A stretch of 35,192 bases of DNA from Deltaproteobacteria bacterium (GCA_019162745.1 JAFLLC010000209.1:1-35192); one strand, 5' to 3'. Positions 8,342-16,377 are shown, counted from the stretch's first letter. The notes: generated by a model not told the origin, from the letters alone. Numbers and translations are program-made.

Positions 8342-9412
8342 ATGGTGAGAAAACATGCGGCCCCGGCTATCTGCTTCATCCGTGCTAACAGCGAATTGAC
8401 CGGCGGCGCGGAAATCTACCTGAGCAGGCTTGTGGGGGCTCTAGAGCAACGCGGCATTGCCCTCACCCTTCTTCATTCCCCTCTGCCGCGCGCAACTCCT
8501 TCCTGGCTGGGTGCACTCCTTTTTAACCTGCTTCTCTGCCTGCGAAAAAAGAGGCGTTTCTATTTTTCCCTTGAACGGATCACCTGTCCGGATGTCTACC
8601 GGGCCGGTGATGGGGTGCACCGCTGTTATCTGCAACTGGAAAAGAAGGTGCCGATCAACCCCCTGCACCCTGTGTATCTGTTCCTCGAGAAACACTGCTT
8701 TCGCAATGCCGTCATGATCATCGCCAACTCACGGATGGTCAAACAGCAGATCATCGATACCTACCGGATTCCCGCAGCGAAGATCGCCGTTGTCTACAAC
8801 GGCATCCCGCCGGTTTCCGAGGATTTTGTTGTGCCACGCACCTTTTTTGAAGAGTTTTCCCTGACAGGCGAGGAAAAGGTTGTTCTCTTTGTGGGTAGCG
8901 GCTTTCGGCGAAAAGGCGTCATTGAGTTCCTGGAAATGTTTGCCCGCCTGCAAACCCCTTCCATCAGGGCTTTTGTGGTTGGCAGGGACAAGAAATCCCG
9001 ATATTATTCACAAGTTGCGGAACGGCTGGGGTTAGGAAAGAGGGTGGTCTTCACCGGGGCGCGGTCGGATGTCGCAAACTTCTATGCGGTGGCTGATCTG
9101 TTACTGTTGCCGACCAGGTACGACCCCTTTGCCAATGTGACCCTCGAGGCGATGAGCCACCAGACTGCGGTGATCACCACCAGGCAGAACGGGGCTCATG
9201 AAATACTCGATTCCGTCTTTGTCATGGACCATTCGCGGGACTATTGCATCACCGCCGTAATCGATGAGTTGTTGCAGGATAGTGACAAGTTGACTGCTGT
9301 CAAAAAGAGGAACTGGGAAATTTCCCGGCGCTTTTCCCTCGAGAGAAACGTGGAGGAAACCATGCTGGTTGTTGCCGAGGCACGGTTGAGCTTGACAACA
9401 GGGCGCCAGTAA
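8342..9412 (+). CDS. Glycosyltransferase family 4, WaaG-like, with a C-terminus fused to a rearrangement junction
   Basis: This 356-residue GT-B enzyme has the acceptor-side loop NSELTGGAEIYLSRL, a segment resembling E. coli WaaG (CPDVYRAGDGVHR), the linker VVYNGIPP, and a donor domain with RRKGVIEFLEMFARL and LPTRYDPFANVTLEAMSHQ, the E-x7-E region. WaaG adds the first glucose of the outer core to heptose II; the same role is inferred here. About the last seven codons and the TAA stop lie within sequence matching the msbA relic on the opposite strand (homology begins near 9391). The native C-terminal tail has therefore probably been replaced, although the catalytic core is complete. Confidence 0.82.
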   Translation: MVRKHAAPAICFIRANSELTGGAEIYLSRLVGALEQRGIALTLLHSPLPRATPSWLGALLFNLLLCLRKKRRFYFSLERITCPDVYRAGDGVHRCYLQLEKKVPINPLHPVYLFLEKHCFRNAVMIIANSRMVKQQIIDTYRIPAAKIAVVYNGIPPVSEDFVVPRTFFEEFSLTGEEKVVLFVGSGFRRKGVIEFLEMFARLQTPSIRAFVVGRDKKSRYYSQVAERLGLGKRVVFTGARSDVANFYAVADLLLLPTRYDPFANVTLEAMSHQTAVITTRQNGAHEILDSVFVMDHSRDYCITAVIDELLQDSDKLTAVKKRNWEISRRFSLERNVEETMLVVAEARLSLTTGRQ

Positions 9413-10040
9413 TGGATCGTGAATAATGTTTACACCTTCGCCCTTTCTTCCTGCATGGTAGTGCTGATGTGGCGCAAGGCGCGGCTGAATTTGACAATGG
9501 GATAAGTTTTGCCGAGGGCAGAAAGACAATTGAGAGCAGGGCCAGTTTCCAGTCCATGGTAAAGATCACGGAAAGAAGAAAGATGACCTGGAAAAAGTCT
9601 CTTAACAAGCCGACCACAACATTGGAGATGGCGCCTTGCATGAGGGTGATGTCAGAGATGATGCGCGAGATGATCTCGCCGGTTGAAGTTTTATGAAAAA
9701 AAGAAAGAGACTGCTGATGAATATGATCAAACAGCCGCACCCGCATATCACGAATAACGGTCTGGCCGACCTGTTCCAGTAAATAAAAGTTCAGACCGTA
9801 AAAAATGGCCTTCGTTAAAAAAAGGGCCACCATGGCAAAGGGGAGAACAGCGAGGAAAAAGGTGTTTTTTTCAAAGAATATCTTGTCAAGCAAGGGTTTG
9901 ACCATATAGGCCTGAGCACCACTTAAGCCCGCAACCGCAAGGGCTGCAATCATGGCAAAAAGAAACTTGACTTTGTACGGTTTGATTAAATAATAAAGGC
10001 GGGATAAAAGCTGTTTGTTGGACAGAGGACTTAATTGCAT
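9391..10040 (-). pseudogene. Truncated msbA relic, copy 1 (first transmembrane half)
   Basis: Read from ATG 10040, this encodes the first 200 or so residues of an MsbA-type transmembrane domain: MQLSPLSNKQLLSRLYYL, then YMVKPLLDKIFF, SFFHKTSTGEIISRI and MDWKLALLSIVFLPSA. A +2 frameshift near 9510 breaks the frame just after FLPSA compared with copy 2. Sequence similarity to copy 2 continues down to about 9391 and then stops abruptly inside the WaaG-like gene. The whole ATPase domain is missing. Nucleotide similarity to copy 2 is high (roughly 85% by eye), while both differ strongly from the intact msbA at 1810-3570. It is therefore a remnant of a different msbA lineage. Confidence 0.87.
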
Positions 10041-10331
10041 AATATGCTAATGCGGGCTAACACCCGCTTCCCAAAGCTGAAGGCTGAAGACTGAAAGCAA
10101 CGGGCTGCCGGCCCATCTGTTATTTCCCTCAGTCTACAGCCTTGTTAGTATTGATCTAAATTTTTTATGAAAACGGCTGCGACTTATCAACCACAAAAGA
10201 GTGGGTCTGGCTTTAGCCGGAAAATATGGGCACAAGCAACCCCTGATCGGGCTAATTAAAGAGTACCCGGTATTTTTTTCGAGATCACCATTCTTGGCTC
10301 GTTACGCTTATCGGAGATAGTCCTCAACCTT
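10041..10331. other. Intergenic stretch between msbA relic 1 and higA
   Basis: I see no supported gene. There is a short imperfect repeat of CTGAAG units near 10076-10101 and two weak GC hairpins (GCGGG-N6-CCCGC near 10056, GGG-N7-CCC near 10111). A frame of about 45 codons from 10181 on + has no start and no recognisable family. No clear terminator follows higA. Confidence 0.4.
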
Positions 10332-10685
10332 TCAATGAGCATGCGCTTGAATTGGCTGAATCCGTGATAATACCTCCGATAAAACTTCTTTTTCTCGCAC
10401 AGTGTCATAGTCCGTTTGCAGACCGACCCAGAACCTGTCGTTCATCCCGAAGAAGCGCGCCAAACGTAATCCTGTATCAACTGTAATAGCTCTTTTTCCT
10501 GCAACAATTTCTCCAATACGTCGTTGCGGTACACCTATCTCCTTGGCAAGCCTGTATTGGCTTAAACCCATTGGCTTCAAGAAGTCTTCCAGCAAGATCT
10601 CTCCCGGCGTTACCGGTGGTAGTTTACCCTCAATAGCGATATCGGAGAAATCCATCTCAGTTAACTCTTCAACCCGAATACTCAT
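10332..10685 (-). CDS. higA: HigA-family antitoxin (XRE helix-turn-helix)
   Basis: The 117-residue antitoxin has a central XRE-type HTH. PPVTPGEILLEDFLKPMGLS leads into YRLAKEIGVPQRRIGEIVAGKRAITVD-type sequence and then TGLRLARFFG, the characteristic HigA signature. It should bind and neutralise the HigB mRNA interferase and repress the higBA promoter as a dimer. It lies 12 bp downstream of higB in the toxin-first order typical of higBA. GGAGG lies six bases upstream of its ATG, giving it a much better ribosome site than the toxin. The C-terminal tail is Gln/His rich. Both genes look intact although they sit between decayed sequences. Confidence 0.93.
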   Translation of the reverse strand: MSIRVEELTEMDFSDIAIEGKLPPVTPGEILLEDFLKPMGLSQYRLAKEIGVPQRRIGEIVAGKRAITVDTGLRLARFFGMNDRFWVGLQTDYDTVREKEVLSEVLSRIQPIQAHAH

Positions 10686-10697
10686 CCATGTCCTCCA

Positions 10698-10979
10698 TCA
10701 GTGGTAATCAACGATCTCAACATTCCAGGAATGGCCATTATACCATTCAAAACATATCCGCCATTGGCCATTGATGCGGATACTCCACTGCCCTTCGCGT
10801 GTACCGGAAAGTTTCTCCAACCGATTGCCGGGTGGAATTCGTAACTCTTCTATCATCTCTATTCGATTGAGTTGAGCCAGTTTACGGCGAGCCGTCTGCA
10901 ACCATTCTTCACTAAAACGACGAACTCGCACATTGGCAAATGCAGCAGCAGTTTCTTTATCGGCAAACGTTTTAATCAT
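10698..10979 (-). CDS. higB: HigB-family toxin (RelE-like mRNA interferase)
   Basis: The 93-residue protein has the compact RelE/HigB fold signature. MIKTFADKETAAAF at the N-terminus is followed by ARRKLAQLNRIEMIEELRIPPG, NRLEKLSGTREGQWSIRIN and GQWRICFEW, then IVDYH at the end. HigB toxins cleave mRNA on the translating ribosome, and the basic Arg/His/Tyr residues in the C-terminal half are the usual active-site contributors. The first codon is fixed by the conserved MIK-F start. A consensus promoter ends only about nine bases upstream, so its mRNA should be almost leaderless. It is followed 12 bp later by higA. Confidence 0.93.
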   Translation of the reverse strand: MIKTFADKETAAAFANVRVRRFSEEWLQTARRKLAQLNRIEMIEELRIPPGNRLEKLSGTREGQWSIRINGQWRICFEWYNGHSWNVEIVDYH

Positions 10980-10987
10980 TGTATATA

Positions 10988-11016
10988 ATAATAACGAATG
11001 GTGATAGTAATGTCAA
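10988..11016 (-). promoter_or_regulatory. Near-consensus promoter of higBA, nearly leaderless
   Basis: On the minus strand a perfect TTGACA (11016-11011) is separated by exactly 17 bp from TATTAT (10993-10988, five of six consensus bases). The predicted transcription start falls at about 10981, two or three bases before the higB ATG (10979-10977). There is no room for a Shine-Dalgarno site. I see no perfect operator palindrome, but the promoter is where HigA would be expected to bind. Confidence 0.75.
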
Positions 11017-11082
11017 CCGTTAGCATTCTGATGTGAAAATAGGGCAAATCCCCTTATTTTTCTATTTCAAAGATATTTTTTA

Positions 11083-11974
11083 ACTGGAGCGTAGAGTTTT
11101 ATACACCATAATCAAATCGATCATGAAGAAGAAAGAGGTCTCCGGTGTTGAGTTGCCAACTATGACCTCTTTGCCACCGAACCAGATGAGAGTGTCTTGA
11201 CGATGGCGCCAAACACCTCCATAAATGGATATTGAACGCGACGGTAGCGAACCGCCTCCATGAAGACACTAAAGAGCTTGTAAACCTGAGCGCTGAAACG
11301 TTCCGACTTTTAGCTCGTATCGCTCCATGGCAAAGGCCTTGACCACCGGCGCGCCGGTAATGGATTCATGGATGATATTTGAAACCTTTGCCGTCTCTTC
11401 CTGCATGGTGGTACTGATGCGGCGGAAGGCACGGCCAAATTTTACTATGGGATAAGTTGCCGAGGGCAGAAAGACAATGGAGAGCAGGGCCAGTTTCCAG
11501 TCCATGGTGAAGATCACAGAAAGTAGGAAAATGACATGAAAAAAAGTCTCTTAACAGGCCAACCACAACATTAGAGATGGCTCCCTGCATAAGGGTGATG
11601 TCAGAGAGAATGCGCGAAATAATCTCGCCGGTAGACGTTTTATGAAAAAAAGAGAGAGACTGTTGGTGAATGTGGTCAAACACTTGCACCCGCATATCGC
11701 GGATAACAGTCTGGCCAACCTGCTCAAAAGATAAAAATTAAGCCCATAAAAAATGGCCTTAGTCAAAAACAGGGCCACCATTGCGAAGGGAAGAACGGCC
11801 AGAAAAAAAGTATCTTTTTCAAAAAAAATCTTGTCCAGTAAGGGTTTGACCATATAGGCTTGCGCGCCACTTAAGCCAGCAACCGCAAGGGCTGCAAACA
11901 TCGCTAAAAAGAATTTTGCTGTAGGGCTTGATCAGTTGAAAAAGGCGAGAGATGAGTTGTTTGTTGGAAAAAAG
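11083..11974 (-). pseudogene. Truncated msbA relic, copy 2, interrupted by an ISL3 element
   Basis: This is a second remnant of the same msbA lineage as copy 1, but longer. It covers the transmembrane domain from codon 7 or so to a segment reading IWFGGKEVI, then STPETSFFFMIDLIMVYKTL, matching the end of the sixth helix, with a stop at 11080-11082. At least four frameshifts are visible, near 11918, 11730, 11540 and 11187. The first seven codons, including the ATG, lie beyond the ISL3 element at 13303-13322. Joining the two parts across the target duplication restores a start of the type M-P-T-S-L-F-S-N-K-Q-L, parallel to copy 1. No ATPase domain remains. Confidence 0.85.
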
Positions 11975-12026
11975 GGTTCTTCCGGATTAAGCGTACTTCG
12001 ATCAAAAAATGAGTAGAAAAAAGAAT

Positions 12027-12084
12027 GGACATGTAGTCCTTATCAAAGCAATCACGCAAAAGATAAGGAGGATTCTACATGTCC
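12027..12084 (+). promoter_or_regulatory. Stem-loop sequestering the transposase ribosome site and start codon
   Basis: A perfect two-part stem forms in the transposase leader. Bases 12027-12036 pair with 12075-12084 (10 bp) and 12037-12044 pair with 12062-12069 (8 bp), with a 5-nt bulge at 12070-12074 and a 17-nt loop. The paired right arm contains most of the strong Shine-Dalgarno AAGGAGG (12065-12071) and the ATG (12079-12081). Such a fold would form only in transcripts starting upstream of the left arm, blocking translation of read-through mRNA. Confidence 0.8.
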
Positions 12085-13299
12085 ACGAGTTTATTGTATC
12101 ATGTTTTTGGTATTGTTGGGTATCGCTATATTCGTACAGAGTACAGAGCAGGAGAGGTGATTTTCACCGTATCCAGAAAGAATTTTTCTCTTCGCTGTCC
12201 GGTTTGTAAAAGCAAAAAGATCATAAAGCATGGCTCACGTCTGCGATGGTTTCACTCGCTGCCCATCGGCAAGAAGGCGACCTACATTAAAACTGAGATT
12301 GCCCGCGTGGAGTGTAAAGATTGCAAAACAATTCGCCAAGCAGATATTGGGTTTGCCGATCCTCGTTTGACCTATACCAGAACCCTTGAGCGATACGTTC
12401 TCGATCTGGCCAAGCACATGACTATTGTTGATATTTCCAGACACTTGGGGTTGAGCTGGGATATCATAAAAAGCATTCAGAAGAAATATTTGCAAAAGAA
12501 ATATGAAAAGCCGGATTTCAAGGAATTGAAGCGAATAGCAATAGACGAGATCTATGTCGGTAAAAAAGGCTATCTTACGGTCGTACTTGATATCTTGAGC
12601 GGAGCAGTGGTTTTTGTTGGCGACGGCAAAGGTGGTGATGCTCTGGAGCCATTTTGGCCAAGATTGCGACGATATCGAAAGGTAAATATTGAAGCTGTCG
12701 CCATAGACATGTCACCGGCATATTTGAAAGCAGTTCGTGAAAATCTAAAGAAGGCAGTAATCGTTTTCGATCATTTTCATGTGATAAAATTGTTTAACGA
12801 GAAAGTATCCGAATTCAGCCGGCAACTGTTTAATAACACAACAGATACACTGAAAAGAAGAGTCATCAAGGGAACTCGTTGGCTTTTACTGACCGCAAAG
12901 GAGAACCTTGAAGACAAGGAAGAACAGGCCAAGCGACTGAAGCAAGCCTTGGAAATCAATAAACCTCTGGCAACGGTCTACTACATGAAAGAGGATTTGC
13001 GACAACTCTGGGCTTGGACTGGCGATAAAAAAGCTGCCGAATGGCACTTGCGTAGCTGGATTGCTATGGCTCGAAGCTCCGGCATAGCAATGTTGAGAAC
13101 ATTTGCAACGACCCTTGAAAAACACTTTGAGGGCATATTGGCCTATTTCGATTTTGATTGTTTATCGACAGGCCCTCTCGAAGGCACCAATAATAAAATC
13201 AAGACTATGCAGAGGAAATCCTATGGTTACAGAGATATGGAATTCTTCAAACTGAAAATAATGGCACTTCATGAATCGAAGTACGCTTTAGTCGGATGA
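12079..13299 (+). CDS. ISL3-family transposase
   Basis: The 406-residue DDE transposase of ISL3 type (DDE_Tnp_ISL3) should catalyse movement of this element. An N-terminal zinc-finger-like region has CPVC and later CKDC. A helix-turn-helix region follows with IVDISRHLGLSWDIIKSI. The catalytic triad candidates are Asp156 (AIDEIYVG), Asp210 (AIDMSPAY) and Glu368 (TGPLEGTNNKIK), in the order and context usual for the family. The length fits ISL3 transposases (about 400-440). AAGGAGG lies seven bases before the ATG but is buried in a perfect stem. The frame is intact. Confidence 0.95.
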   Translation: MSTSLLYHVFGIVGYRYIRTEYRAGEVIFTVSRKNFSLRCPVCKSKKIIKHGSRLRWFHSLPIGKKATYIKTEIARVECKDCKTIRQADIGFADPRLTYTRTLERYVLDLAKHMTIVDISRHLGLSWDIIKSIQKKYLQKKYEKPDFKELKRIAIDEIYVGKKGYLTVVLDILSGAVVFVGDGKGGDALEPFWPRLRRYRKVNIEAVAIDMSPAYLKAVRENLKKAVIVFDHFHVIKLFNEKVSEFSRQLFNNTTDTLKRRVIKGTRWLLLTAKENLEDKEEQAKRLKQALEINKPLATVYYMKEDLRQLWAWTGDKKAAEWHLRSWIAMARSSGIAMLRTFATTLEKHFEGILAYFDFDCLSTGPLEGTNNKIKTMQRKSYGYRDMEFFKLKIMALHESKYALVG

Positions 13300-13322
13300 A
13301 CCGAAAAAAGACTTGTTGGCAT

Positions 13323-13862
13323 ATTATATAGAGATAGGAATTACGGATCTGGAAAAATCAAGCTATTTGGTTTCGACAATAAAAATCCCAAGGGATCTTT
13401 ATTGACAAGACAATATGAAGAAAGGAGGAAATATCTTTACTTCACTCGGAGGAAATTCGAAAGTTTTATTTCGTCACAAGTTTATCTCATCTTGAGGCTG
13501 CGAATTGAACATGAATATCGTGATATAAAATTTAATAGAGTTGATTCTTAGACGCATACCTGATATAAAATCTTCCCCACAGTTAAGTTTTTGACTATGA
13601 GGGTAAAATATTACTTGATTGTGACAAACCTAATGGTTCGCAGCCCAAGCATCTGAATGTTTACCTACTGTATGAGATGAACTGGAATTCAAGTGTAAAG
13701 TTGGAAGAGGGTTAGGGGCTTGCTCATGTTGACTGACATCCAGAGACAGAAAAATTAATCCAACTTTATTTTCCAAATTTGAAATTATATCAAGGCTTTT
13801 GATTTAACATTTGATAGCCATTATTAATGGCGTAATTTAGACTGATAAAAGAAAACTATATA
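13323..13862. other. AT-rich intergenic region upstream of wzz
   Basis: About 540 bp without a supported gene. It holds two copies of GATATAAAAT (about 13521 and 13561), a small stem GCCATT-ATT-AATGGC near 13816-13830, and a TTGACA at 13402-13407 without a matching -10. A 26-codon frame begins at an ATG near 13414, but nothing about it looks conserved. A wzz promoter is expected here, but I cannot single one out. Confidence 0.4.
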
Positions 13863-14705
13863 ATGCAAAATACTAACCAACTATTGTCATCGGCTGACGA
13901 CGAAATTGATCTGATAGACCTTTGGCGTGTTATCGTTAATCGTAAAATTCTCGTCTTGGTTGTAGCCATAATTTCATTACTGATGGCAATTTTATATATT
14001 CTGTCTACACCATCAGTTTTTGAAAGCCGCGCGGTTATTCAAGTCGGACAAGTCGGACAAGTCGGACAAGTCGGACAAGTCGGACAAGTCGGACAAGTCG
14101 AGATACCCACCGTTCTACTGCAACGGCTTACAGAAAAATACCGTGTAAATGATAAAGATGTGAATGTCAAAATGCCGAAGATTAAAGTTATTAGTCTTGA
14201 CAAGAAAGGTGCCAACAGTGTCATAACCTTTTTAGCACAAGATTATAGCGCTAAGGGGGCTTACCAATATCTCACTCAAGAAATACAAGCTTTGTTGGCG
14301 GAACACAAACTACTTTATAATCGATACATGGATATTCAGCATCAACGTCTGCAGTCCTTGGAAAAACAGATGTCGGCTGTGAATGCTTCTATTGAAGAGT
14401 TCTCTTCACTTATCGAAGCTGTGCGTATACAAGACCCAGCTCAAGGGGCCATTCTCGCCATTGAGAAAGGTAAACTCCTGACCGATGCTCCTAGCTTGGA
14501 AGCACAGTATGTTTCTCTTCAATTGGCCTTGAGTGATATTCAGTCGCAGCCCACTACGGTGTTTCGAAGTCCCACTTTACCAGATAAACAGGCTAAGCCA
14601 AGGCCTAATTTTTTAATAATGTTGGCTTTGATGGTTGGTTTTATGTTGGGAATAGTTGCAGCGTTTTTTGCTGAGTTTCTTTATAAAGTTCAGTCGCAGT
14701 CATAA
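13863..14705 (+). CDS. wzz: Wzz-type O-antigen chain length determinant
   Basis: The 280-residue polysaccharide co-polymerase spans the inner membrane twice. The N-terminus (DEIDLIDLWRVIVNRK) is the Wzz-domain start. TM1 is about residues 29-49, and a periplasmic, largely helical domain carries coiled-coil stretches (QRLQSLEKQMSAVNASIEEF). The Pro-rich PDKQAKPRP leads into TM2 (LIMLALMVGFMLGIVAAFF). It sets the modal length of polymer made by Wzy. Right after TM1, in ESRAVIQVG, a run of Gln-Val-Gly triplets is encoded by a perfect 9-bp tandem repeat. Family members are usually 300-370 residues, so this is short. It stands alone, well upstream of the dideoxyhexose genes and separated from them by a transposase relic. 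Confidence 0.88.
   Translation: MQNTNQLLSSADDEIDLIDLWRVIVNRKILVLVVAIISLLMAILYILSTPSVFESRAVIQVGQVGQVGQVGQVGQVGQVEIPTVLLQRLTEKYRVNDKDVNVKMPKIKVISLDKKGANSVITFLAQDYSAKGAYQYLTQEIQALLAEHKLLYNRYMDIQHQRLQSLEKQMSAVNASIEEFSSLIEAVRIQDPAQGAILAIEKGKLLTDAPSLEAQYVSLQLALSDIQSQPTTVFRSPTLPDKQAKPRPNFLIMLALMVGFMLGIVAAFFAEFLYKVQSQS
14040..14102 (+). repeat. 9-bp in-frame tandem repeat inside wzz
   Basis: Six perfect copies of CAAGTCGGA run from 14040 to 14093, and a seventh unit (14094-14102) differs only in its last two bases. They encode (Gln-Val-Gly)6-Gln-Val-Glu just after the first transmembrane segment. Because the unit is a multiple of three, slippage would change protein length without breaking the frame. 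Confidence 0.97.
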
Positions 14706-14734
14706 AATTAAACCTGAAGTTTCTTATAAAACCA

Positions 14735-16072
14735 CTACGCCGCCATCTTCAGCAGCATGGCTACAATCGAATTTACCATGGATTTGTGTGGAGCTGGACA
14801 AAGCTGAGGAAATTTATCGTCCGTGGCCTCTTTGCTAATCAGTCTGCGAATATCCGAGAAGGCGAAATGGCCTCGACCGTTGACCGCAGGCCGCCTAGCC
14901 GGTGCTTTCTCAAGCTGATCGGCATAGATCCAGGTCAGTGAAGCGGCCATTATGCAGAAATTCAAGAGATTGGTCACCGAAACTGGATTTCTGGTTTGTG
15001 TTTCGGCGCTGCCCAGTTCCCGCTTCAGCTCTTTGAAACCAGCCTCGATTTTCCCATCTGGCCCCATATATTTCGATGATCTAAACGATAGACAAAGTCA
15101 AATCAGTGGTAAACAAAGCGACCCAGTGATTACGACGATAGACCCATACCACCCTGACCGGACATTTGAGCGTTTTCAACATAACAATCTTGTCATGAGC
15201 CAAAACAGTCCGCTCTTTTCCGTAAAGATTTGTTGTGTTTTCAATAGCATGTTTACAGTTGATAGCAGCAAGTGCAGAGGTGTCGCCAAGTTTTTTGCCA
15301 TATTTTCTCGTATGCCCAACCTTTTTCTTGGTTTGTATCTCCGGCCTGGCATAGAGTGCATTGTTTGAGCGAGGTCGTGATAACATATGGCATTGCTTGC
15401 CGATTTCTTTTTGCATTGGCACCCACAAACCGTTGTTGCCAAACCATGAATCCGATACCACCAAAAGCTATGACGCGGGGAATTTTGCAACAATGTTTTT
15501 CAGCACATCAACGGCATGCCGGTATTTCGTCTTAAAATCAATCTCATTGCCGCGATATGTAGGCTTATTGGCAGCAATATCTTTTTCAAAATGATGAAAC
15601 GCTGAGGATAAAGGGAGACACGCCCACCGCCCTTTAATTACCTTGAGCAAGCCAATGGCTACATTATTCTGCGCCCAGGGGTATTCTGACTGATTCTGTT
15701 TGGCCGCATGGTCAAAGACCTTGGAGCACCAAAAAATTTTCTTTCCGGTCTTGGGATTGATGTAATCATCAAGCACCGTGATCAATCTGGCATTGGAAAC
15801 AGGCTCAGGAATCAGTATCCAAAGCCTTTGCCAAAGACCATCCCAAGGAATTTTGCCGGTATCAGCCATAAATGTGTACTATCGTTTCTGGCTGATACCG
15901 GCAAAACCAAAGACAGATTCAAGTGCTCGCCCAAGCCTGACGTTTTGGACGAAGTGAACGGAAGAATAATGGCCAGCAGTATGTAATTAATCCATGCGCC
16001 CCGCTCCTCCCCTTTTCTGGAACTGGCGAATTCTTCTTTGAGATTGCTGAGCAATGAGTGTAATGTGTGCAT
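14735..16072 (-). pseudogene. Decayed DDE transposase (IS4/IS701-like or DDE_5 type)
   Basis: A transposase of about 440 residues can be pieced together on the minus strand, but it is broken. It starts at 16072 (MHTLHSLLSNLKEEF), then needs a frameshift near 15945 to reach RALESVFGFAGISQKR. A TAG stop follows at about 15880, then YTFMADTGKIPWDGLW and later PKTGKKIFWCSKVFDHAAKQ. A frameshift near 15465 leads to VVSDSWFGNNGLW, whose Asp is a catalytic candidate. The TAG stop after TTDLTLSIV and a frameshift near 15070 lead to KIEAGFKELKRELGSAETQT and the C-terminus KMAA. The E-A-G-F-K-E-L-K block is the YREK-like region of IS4-type enzymes. I could not find matching terminal repeats, so the element's ends are undefined. 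It sits between wzz and rfbF. Confidence 0.82.
15851..15906. repeat. Perfect 18-bp inverted repeat inside the transposase relic
   Basis: Bases 15851-15868 are the exact reverse complement of 15889-15906, with a 20-nt spacer. The arms encode unrelated parts of the relic (FAGISQ and MADTGK on the minus strand), and one of its nonsense codons lies in the spacer. Confidence 0.9.
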
Positions 16073-16377
16073 GCGAGGCTCTTATGGTTGTTTGTTTTTT
16101 GACAATCACAATATACCATATGCGGGCCTCGTTTTCACCATTAACATATTGTTATTACTTGTAAAAAGCAACTTTCCCATGAAGATCTGGTCTGAAAATA
16201 CTTAATAATTTCATCAAGTTACGTCAACAAAGCTTTAATGCCTATCTTTTTGATATTATTATATATTTCGGACGAATAAGTTATGGCTAATTGGTTCAAA
16301 TTCCGCCGGATTGATGAAAGCGGGATAATAAAATGGAAAACTTCAGTCGATTATCTTGGACATAACATGGAGAGCGT
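16073..16377. other. Region between the transposase relic and rfbF, with a 32-codon coupled ORF
   Basis: The stretch is AT-rich and should hold the rfb cassette promoter, but no convincing -35/-10 pair stands out. From ATG 16283 a 32-codon frame (MANWFKFRRIDESG at its start) ends with TGA at 16379-16381, overlapping the rfbF ATG (16378) as ATGA. An imperfect inverted repeat (GAGGC...ATGG with CCAT...GCCTC) lies between about 16074 and 16130 and may belong to the end of the decayed insertion sequence. Confidence 0.35.

Larger units (their letters stand above)
11975..13302 (+). mobile_element. Complete ISL3-family insertion sequence, 1328 bp, with an 8-bp target duplication
   Basis: The ends are 28-bp inverted repeats (11975-12002 and 13275-13302, 24 of 28 positions matching, starting GGTTC). 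The element is flanked by a perfect 8-bp direct repeat GAAAAAAG (11967-11974 and 13303-13310), the target-site length expected for ISL3. It carries one intact transposase gene whose stop codon lies inside the right repeat. It inserted into the start region of msbA relic 2. The perfect duplication and intact gene suggest a fairly recent insertion compared with the decay of its target. Confidence 0.93.

Noticed and set aside
10167-10320. Short + strand frames between msbA relic 1 and higA
   Set aside because: They are 30-45 codons with no ribosome site, no family and no overlap with neighbouring genes.
11240-11256. GACGGTAGCGA resembling the RfaH-recruiting ops element
   Set aside because: Two mismatches to the consensus, located inside a decayed msbA relic read from the other strand, and not in an operon leader.
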